From NCBI GenBank assembly GCA_965224275.1, contig CBDCYR010000002.1, positions 186,001 to 250,000 of the forward strand: DNA of 64,000 nucleotides, written 5' to 3'. A program made the position numbers and the translations under genes. Below the pieces are notes generated by a model that was not told the origin of the DNA, did not search any database, and worked only from the letters and a program-made list of their open reading frames with translations. Below are positions 55,755 through 64,000 of the stretch, piece by piece. How positions within the stretch are numbered: position 1 is the first letter of the stretch; each line of letters opens with the position of its first letter. The DNA comes from CAUZWH01 sp965224275. Lineage in GTDB: Bacteria > Pseudomonadota > Alphaproteobacteria > SHVV01.

Positions 55755-56630
55755 CTATGCCGACGGCGGTAGCGCCAACCATTTCAGCGCCGTCACCGTC
55801 CAGGGGTCATCGGGATCGGCTTGCGCTTCATTGGCAGCGAAGTGATCGAGCCCGGGCCAGACGTATTGTTCAACCACGCCGGACTCCTGCTTCAGCGCCG
55901 CCACCAGCTTGCCCGACGACTCCTGCGCCAGCGCCAGGTCCTCGCCGCCCCATGCCACCAGGAACGGCGTCGTGTTGTCGGCGGTGAACAGAATTGGGCT
56001 GCAATCGGCAGCCTCGCCGTCGCTGCCAAAGCGGCCTTCATAGGATCGTTCGAGGACACTGCCGGGCGCGGCGTTTTCGCGCCGTACGTCGTAGGTGCCG
56101 CCGTTGGGGAAACACCCTTTGACCACGTCGGCCGGCATGCCGCGCAGGGTTGATAGATCGCGACGCAGGGCCAACATCGCGCAGAGGTTGGCGCCGGCTG
56201 AATGGCCCGCGACGAAGATCCGGTTGGGGCTGCCGCCATAGTCGGCAACCCGGTCGTAGACCAGTTTCAGGGCGTCGAAGCAATCGTCGACCACCCGCGG
56301 CTGGGTCACGTTCGGCACCAGACGGTAGGAGAACGACACGAAGATGGCGGGAAGATCGAGAAACGGCGGTGCGATGAACCCCATCCATTCCTTGAAACCG
56401 TTGCGGAAAGCGCCACCGTGGATGTAGCACAGCACCGGCAGATCGCCGGCGCCGGTATCGTGCGGCAGGTAGAAGTCGACCTTTTGCCAATAGTCTTCGC
56501 CATAGGGCACGTCCATCACTGTGGGATAACGCGCCGCAACCGCTTTCGAACCGGCCAGGATGCGGGTGGAGTAATCTTCGGCACCGGGCAGGAACATCGG
56601 CGGCATCTCAGGCATATCGTCGAACGACAT
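55755..56630 (-). CDS. Alpha/beta hydrolase (HSL-type esterase)
   Basis: This 291-residue esterase has the HSL-family oxyanion motif in LCYIHGGAFRNGF and the nucleophile elbow in IFVAGHSAGANL. The acid is probably the Asp or Glu in LVAWGGEDLALAQE, and the base is the His in YVWPGLDHFAANE. It is about the usual length. There is no signal peptide. It begins three bases after the stop of the MscS gene on the same strand, so the two form an operon. The substrate would be a short-chain ester or carbamate. Confidence 0.92.
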   Translation of the reverse strand: MSFDDMPEMPPMFLPGAEDYSTRILAGSKAVAARYPTVMDVPYGEDYWQKVDFYLPHDTGAGDLPVLCYIHGGAFRNGFKEWMGFIAPPFLDLPAIFVSFSYRLVPNVTQPRVVDDCFDALKLVYDRVADYGGSPNRIFVAGHSAGANLCAMLALRRDLSTLRGMPADVVKGCFPNGGTYDVRRENAAPGSVLERSYEGRFGSDGEAADCSPILFTADNTTPFLVAWGGEDLALAQESSGKLVAALKQESGVVEQYVWPGLDHFAANEAQADPDDPWTVTALKWLALPPSA

Positions 56631-56633
56631 CGC

Positions 56634-57476
56634 TTAAGCGCGTGCCGCGGTCTGAACCAGGTGCACCGAGCGTTGCGGGAACGGAATGCTGATCCCGTCC
56701 TGGTCGAAGCGTTCCTTGATCGCCTTGATCAGCGCGCACCGGGTCGACCAATAGTCGGCTCTGTTCGACCACGCGTGGATGATCAGGTTGACCGAGCTAT
56801 CGGCCAGTTCGCCGACGACGATCGTCGGTTGCGGGTCATGCAACGCGTTGGGTTCAGCCTCGATCACCGCGCCCGCCGCAGCAATGGCACTGTCGATATC
56901 GTCCTCGTAAGCAATGCCGACAACCAGTTCGATCCGCCGCGTCGGGTGGACGCTGTAGTTCTTGACCGCGGCGCCCCATAGCTGGCCGTTGGGCGCGGTG
57001 ATCTGGACGTTGTCGGGGGTCGTCAATTCGGTGATGAACAGATTGATCGCACTGACCGTTCCCGCGAGCCCGGCAGCCTCGACATAATCGCCGATCTTGA
57101 AGGGCCGGAAGATAAGCAGCATGACGCCGGCGGCGACATTGCTCAGCGTTCCCTGCAGGGCCAGGCCGATCGCTAGACCAGCCGCACCAAGCACCGCCAG
57201 CAAACTAGCGGTTTCCACGCCGAACTGGTCGAGCACGGCGACGATGGTGACCGCAATGACGACGTAGCGCGCCAAACTGCCAAAGAAGCTCGTCAAGGTC
57301 GGATCGAAGCGCGGCACCCGTCCGAGTGCGCGATGCACCAACGCCTTGACCCGACCGGCAATGATCCAGCCGATGATTAGGGTAACCAGCGCACCCACCA
57401 CATCGAGCCCATAGGTGGTGAGGATCGTTACCACTTGCCCCCACAGCTCGACGCCGCGACTGACCGAAATATCCAT
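56634..57476 (-). CDS. MscS-family mechanosensitive channel
   Basis: This 280-residue membrane protein has three membrane segments and then the MscS beta domain. Segment three shows LLAVLGAAGLAIGLALQGTL, the Gly/Ala-rich pore helix, followed by NVAAGVMLLIFRPFKIGDYV, the conserved beta-domain entry. The start at MDISVSRG (57474-57476) is chosen for GGGAGGAG just upstream. It would act in the inner membrane to release solutes on osmotic downshock. It is followed by the esterase three bases later. Confidence 0.94.
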   Translation of the reverse strand: MDISVSRGVELWGQVVTILTTYGLDVVGALVTLIIGWIIAGRVKALVHRALGRVPRFDPTLTSFFGSLARYVVIAVTIVAVLDQFGVETASLLAVLGAAGLAIGLALQGTLSNVAAGVMLLIFRPFKIGDYVEAAGLAGTVSAINLFITELTTPDNVQITAPNGQLWGAAVKNYSVHPTRRIELVVGIAYEDDIDSAIAAAGAVIEAEPNALHDPQPTIVVGELADSSVNLIIHAWSNRADYWSTRCALIKAIKERFDQDGISIPFPQRSVHLVQTAARA

Positions 57477-57613
57477 GTTCTCCTCCCAGGCGTAACCGTA
57501 CGAGTGCCGATGCACCCGATTATGGCTGCGAAATTGAACATAGGTGTGGGGTGGGGTCTACTCGTTTCGACCCTGATCGGCGCGATTTGTGTGAACCCGC
57601 GAGCGAACAAAGA

Positions 57614-57637
57614 AAAAGCGGCCCGAAGACCGCTTTT
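57614..57637 (-). terminator. Intrinsic terminator after the PEP-CTERM gene at 57661
   Basis: AAAAGCGG (57614-57621) pairs with CCGCTTTT (57630-57637). Read on the minus strand the stem is followed by a T-rich run. It lies 24 bases past the stop at 57661. Confidence 0.8.
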
Positions 57638-57660
57638 AACGACTACAAACTCTTGAATTG

Positions 57661-58385
57661 TTAGACGACTTTACGCCTCCGCCTGGCGATAAATCCGAGG
57701 CCCGCGAGGCCGCTCGCCAGCAGGAGTGCGGCCGGCGGTAGCGGTACGACAACATCCGGTGGCCAGGAATCGAGCGTGCAACTGTCGCTGCCACAGTCCG
57801 CGACATGGAGCGCGACCCGCGAATTTTGTCTGCTAAGCAGGGCGGCAACCAGCGCGCCCTCGGTGGTCCCTGATACGGTACTGAATACCACGGTCCAGGA
57901 TTCGCCCGTGCCCATTCCGTTGTTGTTCACATTCTTGCGGTCGTAGGCAAACAGATTGCCAGCCCAACCTGGTCCGGGCGGGCTTACACCGGGAGGACTT
58001 CCGGGACTTGGGGTGGTGTCTGGCACGAGATTGACGCCGCCGGTACCGTTGGTCGTGCTGATCTGGCTGTTGAGGAAAACATTCAGGCCGCTCTCAAAAT
58101 AGATTTCCGCGACTTCGGGTCCTGACGTGGGATCGCTGGGGTCGGCGGCCGGTGCGAACGAGCTATTGGTGAATACAAATGTCGCGTTGCCCCCGGTACC
58201 CGCACGGTCACGTCGAGCAAGAGATTAAGACCCGGGAAAATATCGCCTTGAGGCGCACCGTCATCGGGCGTGTAGAGAGGGTTATCGGCAGCCACGACCT
58301 GAAGAAGTATCGGTGCTGCCTTCGCGGTCGACGCTGGTAGGGCAATGCAACAAGCCAAAACCGCGAGACCGACGAATTTAGCCAT
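57661..58385 (-). pseudogene. VPLPA/PEP-CTERM protein, frameshifted in a G run
   Basis: The N-terminal frame (from ATG 58383-58385) has a signal peptide (KFVGLAVLACCIALPAS) and ends with NLLLDVTVRV. The rest reads on in another frame as GNATFVFTNSSFAPAADPSD, then the body and the sorting signal VVPLPPAALLLASGLAGLGF with RRRRKVV. One missing base near 58195, in a run of five Gs, joins them into about 240 residues. The call as pseudogene is provisional: it may be an error or slipped-strand variation. A terminator follows at 57614. Confidence 0.85.
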
Positions 58386-58729
58386 CTCTCTTGGTAGGGC
58401 ACTCAATAGACGTAGCCTAGCTTCAGCGACCATCTTTCATCTCCGCTCCGAGACAACCCAAGTTTCTTATTCCCTGCACAGCGACACAAAGCGCTGTCGC
58501 CATTGCGTGCAATCTCTTCTTACCCGCTCTCCTTCGACATTCGTCAAAACATGCCTCGTTACAATCAACGGTTGATTGTCTGCTGATTTATTCTATCAAT
58601 CTCTTGATATTCCACGATAATATTAGGGTCAATCGATGTCTGTGCCGACGGTGCAAAGGGGGTAAAAATTCGATCCGGGTCGAATCACCGAGCCCTTCGA
58701 ATCGGACAAACGTGTAAAGGGGCGTTATG
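58386..58729. other. Non-coding stretch upstream of the PEP-CTERM gene
   Basis: About 340 bases of lower GC content with no gene or RNA recognised. It runs up to the 16-bp target copy of the next IS. It should contain the promoter of the minus-strand PEP-CTERM gene. Confidence 0.4.
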
Positions 58730-60077
58730 TGTCGATAACAAACTGAGTTGACCGCTTTATGTACCATATGAATTGACCGCTTCTGTTGTGGTGGTTTGGC
58801 TCGGTCGCGTCGAAACGGGTCACGCGGCCTGGAGCCTGTCGTCGTCGATGGTTTCGCCGTCGGCGCGGTAGCGCGCCAGACACCTGGGTCCGTGGAAGAC
58901 GGCCAGGTGGCCGTCGGGATATTCGTGCACCCGGACCTGCGCCTTGACGTAGTGGTGGCGGTGGCGATCGGCCGGGATCTGCAGCGTGCGGTTCTTGTAG
59001 CGCACGGTGTTGTCGCCCGCGACGACGCGGTCCTCCTGGGCGCAGAGGATGTCCTCGAGCGTGCCGGCAAAAGCCACGAAGGCCGAGCCGGTGTCCGCGG
59101 CCGGGCGGGCGAAGCGGGCGTTGTGCGCCGGCCAGAAGAGCTCCTCGAGAAAGCGATTGGCCTCGGCCATGGTGGCGATCCCGGCGAGGCGCAGCTCCTG
59201 GGGCAGGCGCTTCTGCAAGGTCCCGAACATGCGCTCCGAGCGGCCCCGGGCCTGCGGCGAATAGGCCGCGATCAACTCGATGCCGAGCTGCGCCAAGGCC
59301 CGGCCGACCTGGGTCGGGTTGTCCTTGTCCACACCGCCGCCTGCCTCGGGCGTGTGCCAGTAGTGCGAGGCCCGATCGGCGTAGAGCGAGCAGAACAGCC
59401 CGTTTTCGGCGATCACCTCGCCGAGCCCGCGGAACGTGCTCATCGTGCCCTCCTCGGCAACGAAGAAGCCCGAATAGACCTCCGATGTCGCATCGTCCAT
59501 GGTCACGATCAGATCCCACCACTGGCCCGCAACCCACTCGTGGCTCGAGCCGTCCTGGTGCAGCATCATCCCCACCACCGGTCGGCGCGGCCGCTTCCGG
59601 CGGTGCGCCCCGCGCCTGGGCGCCGGCTTGATCTTGCCGTGCGCCTGCAAGCTCAGGCGAAGCCAGTTGTAGCTCAGCCCGAAGCCATGCTCGCAGACCA
59701 GCTTCTCGTGGAAGTGCTTGGCCGTGAAGTCCGGGTAGCGCGTCTCGAACAGCTCCAGCACCCGCATCACCTCGTCCACCGGCGCGCGGCGCGCCGAGAC
59801 CCGCCCAAGGCGACGGTCGTACAAACCCTCGGCACCCTCGGCCTCATAGCGCTCCCGCCAGCGCCGGAACGTCCGCTCCGACATGCCCAGGATCTCCGAG
59901 GCCTCGGCCTGGCTCAAATCACCCCGATAACAACGTCCGTAGACATCCTCGAACTTCATCAATCTCAGTCCCTGCAACTGCTCCGTCCGGCGCATCCGAT
60001 TCCTCCAGATTTGGAGGAAATCTAAAACCGGACAGATCATCTGTTACATAGACCGGTCATATCGTGTGTTAGCGACA
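58730..60077 (-). mobile_element. IS element (IS1202/ISNCY-like), 1348 bp, with 16-bp target duplication
   Basis: The ends are TGTCGATAACA (58730-58740) and TGTTAGCGACA (60067-60077), complementary at 10 of 11 positions. GTAAAGGGGCGTTATG flanks both sides (58714-58729 and 60078-60093), a 16-bp direct duplication. Such long duplications are rare outside the IS1202-like group formerly pooled as ISNCY. The group name is my inference from the transposase type and the duplication length. Confidence 0.85.
58820..59995 (-). CDS. ISNCY/IS1202-like transposase
   Basis: This 391-residue transposase begins MRRTEQLQGLRLMKFEDVYG. An N-terminal helix-turn-helix (LSQAEASEILGMSERTFRRW) is followed by an integrase-like catalytic core with Asp in GMMLHQDGSSHEW, Asp in LYADRASHYWH and Glu in SPQARGRSERMFGTLQKRL. 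The start at 59993-59995 has GGAGGAATC ahead of it; an ATG further upstream is less likely. The frame is intact. Confidence 0.92.
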   Translation of the reverse strand: MRRTEQLQGLRLMKFEDVYGRCYRGDLSQAEASEILGMSERTFRRWRERYEAEGAEGLYDRRLGRVSARRAPVDEVMRVLELFETRYPDFTAKHFHEKLVCEHGFGLSYNWLRLSLQAHGKIKPAPRRGAHRRKRPRRPVVGMMLHQDGSSHEWVAGQWWDLIVTMDDATSEVYSGFFVAEEGTMSTFRGLGEVIAENGLFCSLYADRASHYWHTPEAGGGVDKDNPTQVGRALAQLGIELIAAYSPQARGRSERMFGTLQKRLPQELRLAGIATMAEANRFLEELFWPAHNARFARPAADTGSAFVAFAGTLEDILCAQEDRVVAGDNTVRYKNRTLQIPADRHRHHYVKAQVRVHEYPDGHLAVFHGPRCLARYRADGETIDDDRLQAA

Positions 60078-60191
60078 GTAAAGGGGCGTTATGTCGACCA
60101 AAATCGAAATAGTCTGTATGATACCTTGAATCCAATATTCCGCGTTCCTTACCCGGGATCATGTTTCTGCCGCGCAATCATTCTTACATCG

Positions 60192-61640
60192 GATCGTGTC
60201 CCGCGGAGTGGTGTAAGAGCGTTGCGCTCTACGCTGCTCCCGGCGGGTAGGGCCGGGACGTTCAGGCTGCCACGGTGGGCAGCGTGATGGGGACATCATC
60301 GCTCAGCGGAGCGATGGATTCCAGCGTCATGTATCTCCTTGAGACGGCCCACTCGTCGTTCTGCTCGAGAAGGATGGCGCCGACGAGCCGTGTGATGGCG
60401 GCTTCGTTGGGAAAGATACCGACGACGTTGGTGCGACGCTTGACCTCGGCATGGAGCCGTTCGATCGGGTTTGTGGAGTGCAATTTCTGGCGGTGCTCCC
60501 TGGGGAAGCTCATGTAGGCGAGGACGTCGTGCTCGGCTTCGTCCATGAGAACTGCCAGCTTGGGCACCTTGAGCCTGAGCTGGTCGGCGACCTGGCGCCA
60601 CTGGACCTTCGCGCTGTCGGCGTCCTCCTGGGCGAAGGCGGTGGCGACGAAGGCGGAGACGACGCGCCGGCCCTGGCGGCCGGCATGGGCCAGCAGGTTG
60701 CGGGCGAAGTGCACGCGGCAGCGCTGCCATGTGGCGCCGAGGATCCGGGTCGCGGCGGCCTTCAGGCCCTTGTGGTCGTCGGAGATCACCAGCTTCACGC
60801 CGCGCAGCCCGCGCCGGGCCAGCGAGCGCAGGAACTCGGTCCAGAAGGCCTCGGCCTCAGACGCGCCGATCGCCATGCCCAGGACCTCGCGGCGGCCCTG
60901 GTCGTTGACGGCCACAGCCACGGTCACCGCGACCGAGACGATGCGCCCGGCCTCGCGCACCTTTACATAGGTTGCGTCGAGCCACAGATAGGGCCAGTCG
61001 CCCTCCAGCGATCGATCGAGGAAGCCGTTGACCTTATCGTCGATCTCGCCGCACAGCCTGGAGACCTGGCTCTTGGAGACGCCCGACATGCCCATGGCCT
61101 GCACCAGGTCGTCGACCGAGCGGGTCGACACGCCCTGGATGTAGGCCTCCTGGATCACCGCAGCCAGCGCCTTCTCGGCCATCCGCCGCGGCTCCAGGAA
61201 GCCCGGGAAGTAGCTCCCCTTCCTCAGCTTCGGGATCTTCAGCTCGACCGTGCCGGCCCGCGTCTCCCAGGACCGGTCGCGGTAGCCGTTGCGGTGGGTG
61301 ATACGATCCGCCGAGCGCTCGCCGTGAGCGGCGCCGGTCAGGCCCTCGACCTCCAGTGCCATCAGCCGCTCGGCCGTGAAGCCGATCATCTCGCGAAGCA
61401 GATCGGCATCGGAGCTCTTCTCCAAAAGCGCGCGCAGGGTCATCATGTCCTGGGTCATCGTGGTTCTCCTTCGGGTCAGGTTGGTTTGCACTAGCCCAAC
61501 CCTAAACCGGAACCGCGATGGCCTCCGCTGTGGATAGCCGGCTTGCCTACGCCAGACTCTCGGCGGTCGCTACGGCAAGCCGCCTACCCACAGCTAACAG
61601 AGGCTCCAACAACTCCTACACCACGTCCTGGGACACGACC
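60192..61640 (-). mobile_element. IS256-family element, 1449 bp, TTACATCG target duplication
   Basis: The ends are inverted: GATCGTGTCCC at the left (from 60192) and GGGACACGACC at the right (to 61640), with further similarity inwards (GTGGTGTA). TTACATCG is duplicated at 60184-60191 and 61641-61648, an 8-bp duplication as expected for IS256. It inserted 98 bases from the previous IS. Confidence 0.93.
60262..61458 (-). CDS. IS256-family transposase
   Basis: This 398-residue mutator-type transposase starts MTQDMMTLRALLEKSSDADL. The DDE core shows Asp in YLWLDATYVKVREAG, Asp in KLVISDDHKGLKAA and Glu in NPIERLHAEVKRRTNVVG, with the conserved CRVHFARNLLAH stretch. GGAG precedes the ATG at 61456-61458. 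The gene is intact and likely active. Confidence 0.95.
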   Translation of the reverse strand: MTQDMMTLRALLEKSSDADLLREMIGFTAERLMALEVEGLTGAAHGERSADRITHRNGYRDRSWETRAGTVELKIPKLRKGSYFPGFLEPRRMAEKALAAVIQEAYIQGVSTRSVDDLVQAMGMSGVSKSQVSRLCGEIDDKVNGFLDRSLEGDWPYLWLDATYVKVREAGRIVSVAVTVAVAVNDQGRREVLGMAIGASEAEAFWTEFLRSLARRGLRGVKLVISDDHKGLKAAATRILGATWQRCRVHFARNLLAHAGRQGRRVVSAFVATAFAQEDADSAKVQWRQVADQLRLKVPKLAVLMDEAEHDVLAYMSFPREHRQKLHSTNPIERLHAEVKRRTNVVGIFPNEAAITRLVGAILLEQNDEWAVSRRYMTLESIAPLSDDVPITLPTVAA

Positions 61641-61655
61641 TTACATCGTTGATAC

Positions 61656-61778
61656 CTCTCCCACGTCGAGAGGTTGTGGCCGCGTATCGGTACAATTCCG
61701 GTCCCGGCGGCGTTGCCGCTACTGCTCACTTGTCTGATCGGCCTGGGGCTGATCGGTCGCGGTCGGAAATCCGCCTAA
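61656..61778 (+). pseudogene. 3' remnant of a third PEP-CTERM protein gene
   Basis: The plus strand reads RIGTIPVPAALPLLLTCLIG followed by LGLIGRGRKSA and a stop: proline motif, membrane helix and basic tail of a PEP-CTERM sorting signal. Upstream, past a stop, is the IS256 duplication, so the body of the gene is lost. A good terminator follows. Confidence 0.75.
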
Positions 61779-61793
61779 CTGTCGCAGAGCTAA

Positions 61794-61816
61794 GGGCGGC
61801 TTTGGCTGCCCTTTTT
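61794..61816 (+). terminator. Intrinsic terminator after the PEP-CTERM remnant
   Basis: GGGCGGC (61794-61800), loop TTTG, GCTGCCC (61805-61811, one G-U pair), then TTTTT. Confidence 0.85.
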
Positions 61817-62042
61817 GACTGACACCCGGCGATGATCCGAGTAACGCACCATTTTGGCACCGCCAAACTCTGCTCGCTTGCACACCACTAACCCGTTCGC
61901 TACAAAATTGGGACGGTCCGGCCACGCCACGCCGGTCGAGGCTGTTTCCCTCACGAGCGGAGAGTAGTTTGAGCACCAATCCAAATTGTCGCGTGCGCAC
62001 CCGGCAGAACCACCCACCCCTTCGCTTGCATCGTTTCCCGCG

Positions 62043-63734
62043 ATGACCGCGCCGGTTTTCGACCCACCCGGGCCCGGGTCTTGGGTGCTCGATGATGTGC
62101 ATTTCGCACGGCCGGCGTCGCGCTATCTGGTCAGCGTGTTCCCGTTGGCGATGCCGGTCGGATTCCGCGCCGGTACAAAGCATTATGGTCTGTTGCTCGA
62201 CTACATCGAGATCGCCTTTGTCGGCAATTTCTTCTATTCGCAGCCACGCCCGATTGGCGCACCGCCGGGCGCCAAGGGGCCGCCACCCAAGCTGATCTTC
62301 CAGATACTCACCCGCCTCCACCCCGAGATGCGCCGGCGCGTCAAACGCAGCGCCGAGGTGTTCGAAAAAAAGGCCTGGCGTGAAGATCTGGCATGGTGGA
62401 ACAACGAGCTCAAACCGCAATCGCTCGAGCATGCGCGGGGGCTGCAGGCAGTCGACCTCGACGGGCTCGCCGCCGACGCGCTGCTCGCCCATCTCAACGA
62501 CTGCCGCGAGTTCGTGCTTTTCGCGGTCACCAACCACCATCGGCTCAATCCCTGCAACATGGTGCCTCTGGGGGATTTTCTCAGTCATGCCCAGGCCTGG
62601 ACCGGCCTCGCCACAGGCGAACTCCTGCAACTCATGCAGGGCGCGTCACCCTATTCTGGCGGCGCTGTGTCCGAACTCGAGGCGCTGGCTGCAGCGTTGC
62701 GCGAAGACGCCGAAGCCTTGGCGGTGCTGCGGTCCGACCGTGATGCGCTCGACATCCTCGATCACCTGCGCAGCCACAACCGCGCGGTCGGCAATGCGGC
62801 CCGCGCCTACATCGATCTGATCGGCTATCGCATTATGTCGGGTTACGACGTCGCCGATCTCTACACGTTGGAAGCGCCGGGCTCGTTGATCGAGGTCATG
62901 CGTACCGCCGTCGATGCCGATCCCGAGGCGCCCACCGCCGCTGCCGATGTGAGCGCCAAACTCGCCGCGGTGCGCGATGCCGTGCCCGAGCGGCACCACG
63001 CCGAGTTCGACGAACTCTATGACGAAGCCCGCGCCACCTACCATTTACGCGACGAGAAGATCATGTGCGGCGATGCGCTCGCTACCGGGCTCACCCGGCG
63101 CGCGCTGCAAGCGATCGGGCGCCTGCTTGCTGAGGCCGGCAAACTCGACGACCCCACTCACATCTTCGATGCCACCCACGAGGAGATCGTCGGCTTGCTC
63201 GCAACCGGTGACGGTCCGCCGGCCGCTGAATTCGCCGAACGCACGCAACAACGGGCCGCGGCTGAGATCGCCGGCGCCCCGCCTTTGCTCGGTCCGCCGC
63301 CGGCTCCACCGCCGCCGGCCGATTGGTTCCCGGCCAAGGCGCGGCGCATGCAACAGGGCATGGACGCCGTGCTGACGCACATGTTTCGCCACGACGACCG
63401 CCCGCCCGAGGGCAAAATGCTGCACGGCCTCAGTGCCAGCCCCGGCAGTTACGAGGGCATCGCCAGGGTGGTGACGGGGCCGGACGATTTCCAGCGGGTC
63501 GAGCCCGGCAATGTGCTGGTCGCGAAGACCACGGCGCCGGCCTACAACGTGCTGCTGCCGATGCTCGGCGCGGTGGTTACCGCGCGCGGCGGCGTGCTAT
63601 CGCACGCGGCCGTGGTAGCACGCGAATACGGCCTGCCCGCCGTGGTTGGCTGCGGCGAAGCGATGACCGAAATCGCCGATGGCGCGCGGGTTCGCGTCGA
63701 TGGTGATGCGGGAGCGGTTTGGATCGAGGCTTAG
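62043..63734 (+). CDS. PEP-utilising enzyme mobile-domain protein (phosphotransferase-like)
   Basis: This 563-residue protein combines a large N-terminal helical region (about 1-460) with a C-terminal swivelling phospho-histidine domain of PEP synthase/PPDK type. That domain reads GLSASPGSYEGIARVVTGPD, VAKTTAPAYNVLLPMLGAVV and then the active His in GGVLSHAAVVAREYGLPAV. The helical region looks like the middle part of rifampin-phosphotransferase-like enzymes (EFVLFAVTNHHRLNPCNMV). The ATG at 62043 is chosen as the first start just before the conserved part. The ATP-binding domain that should feed phosphate to the His is in the next gene, which overlaps this stop. Confidence 0.85.
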   Translation: MTAPVFDPPGPGSWVLDDVHFARPASRYLVSVFPLAMPVGFRAGTKHYGLLLDYIEIAFVGNFFYSQPRPIGAPPGAKGPPPKLIFQILTRLHPEMRRRVKRSAEVFEKKAWREDLAWWNNELKPQSLEHARGLQAVDLDGLAADALLAHLNDCREFVLFAVTNHHRLNPCNMVPLGDFLSHAQAWTGLATGELLQLMQGASPYSGGAVSELEALAAALREDAEALAVLRSDRDALDILDHLRSHNRAVGNAARAYIDLIGYRIMSGYDVADLYTLEAPGSLIEVMRTAVDADPEAPTAAADVSAKLAAVRDAVPERHHAEFDELYDEARATYHLRDEKIMCGDALATGLTRRALQAIGRLLAEAGKLDDPTHIFDATHEEIVGLLATGDGPPAAEFAERTQQRAAAEIAGAPPLLGPPPAPPPPADWFPAKARRMQQGMDAVLTHMFRHDDRPPEGKMLHGLSASPGSYEGIARVVTGPDDFQRVEPGNVLVAKTTAPAYNVLLPMLGAVVTARGGVLSHAAVVAREYGLPAVVGCGEAMTEIADGARVRVDGDAGAVWIEA

Positions 63735-64000
63735 CGATCCGCCCGCAAATCCTGCCTCTGGACGAGGCGACCGATACCGGCGCTTGCGGCGGCAAGGCGG
63801 TGCAGCTCGGCGCCGCGCTACGCGCCGGACTGCCGGTACCACCCGGCCTGGTGGTCACCGCCGCGGCGGCCGCGCGCATCGCGGCTGGCGATCCCGAGCC
63901 AATCGCGGCACTTAAGGAAGCCTACCAGGCAAGTTTCGACGGCCCGATCGCGGTGCGTTCGTCTGCGACCGATGAGGATTCGGTGGATGCCAGCTTTGCC
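63719..64000 (+). CDS. PEP synthase/PPDK-type ATP-binding domain (N-terminal part, runs off window)
   Basis: The visible 94 codons read ILPLDEATDTGACGGKAVQL, then AGLPVPPGLVVTAAA and GPIAVRSSATDEDSVDASFA, the start of the PPDK_N ATP-grasp domain of dikinases. The frame is open from a TTG at 63719-63721 that overlaps the previous stop by 16 bases, and the start is uncertain. With the preceding gene it would form a two-subunit phosphotransferase: ATP to His to substrate. The gene continues beyond the right edge. Confidence 0.85.
   Translation, partial: MDRGLAIRPQILPLDEATDTGACGGKAVQLGAALRAGLPVPPGLVVTAAAAARIAAGDPEPIAALKEAYQASFDGPIAVRSSATDEDSVDASFA

Noticed and set aside
58796..60025. Long plus-strand open frame of 409 codons
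   Set aside because: It is antisense to the IS transposase at 58820-59995 and reads as low-complexity His/Arg/Val sequence.
60451..61494. Long plus-strand open frame of 347 codons
   Set aside because: It is antisense to the IS256 transposase, with no recognisable domain.
1..64000. CRISPR array, tRNA, rRNA or riboswitch
   Set aside because: No regularly spaced repeats, cloverleaf sequences or known aptamer cores were seen on reading both strands; an RNA search was not possible here.

Overview
The window is about 64 kb of high-GC DNA that reads like an alphaproteobacterial chromosome, probably Rhodospirillales-like. That placement is an inference from protein style (FixJ-type regulator, HWE/HisKA_2 kinase, VPLPA/PEP-CTERM proteins, IS families). 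There is no rRNA, tRNA or CRISPR array to anchor it.

Layout. 1-3.6 kb: the partial end of an IS21 element (istB/istA) and an IS110 transposase. Their edge cuts off the 5' end of a DUF2141 gene that heads a short operon with a Tat-exported carotenoid oxygenase (3.6-5.6 kb). 6.1-14.5 kb: an alpha carbonic anhydrase and a mostly minus-strand catabolic block of amidohydrolases, TauD-type dioxygenase, amidase, CBS protein and alpha/beta hydrolase. 14.5-36.5 kb: a signal-transduction island with five multi-PAS histidine kinases, a FixJ-like regulator, a stand-alone receiver, a receiver-adenylate cyclase and a periplasmic molybdopterin-fold protein. Two of its genes carry frameshifts and one kinase carries an IS5 insertion plus point lesions. 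36.5-48.6 kb: small metabolic enzymes, two transporters, TetR, cytochrome P460 and a PEP-CTERM protein, mixed with gene remnants (dienelactone hydrolase, VanZ, pentapeptide repeat). 48.7-61.8 kb: an IS-rich zone with a CHASE4 kinase split by two different IS1595-family elements, a decayed IS110, an IS with a 16-bp target duplication, an IS256 and two further PEP-CTERM genes. 61.8-64 kb: a split PEP-utilising/dikinase-like gene pair running off the end.

How it works together. The kinases, receivers and cyclase would turn many PAS or periplasmic inputs into phosphotransfer and cAMP signals. Many of these genes look to be decaying. Two kinases can be rebuilt exactly by deleting IS elements with their target duplications (TTA; TCTTCGAT and AAGAGATA), giving uninterrupted predicted proteins of about 1570 aa (after also reversing two point lesions) and 850 aa. 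The insertions therefore look recent and real. The single-base frameshifts elsewhere could be decay or assembly error.
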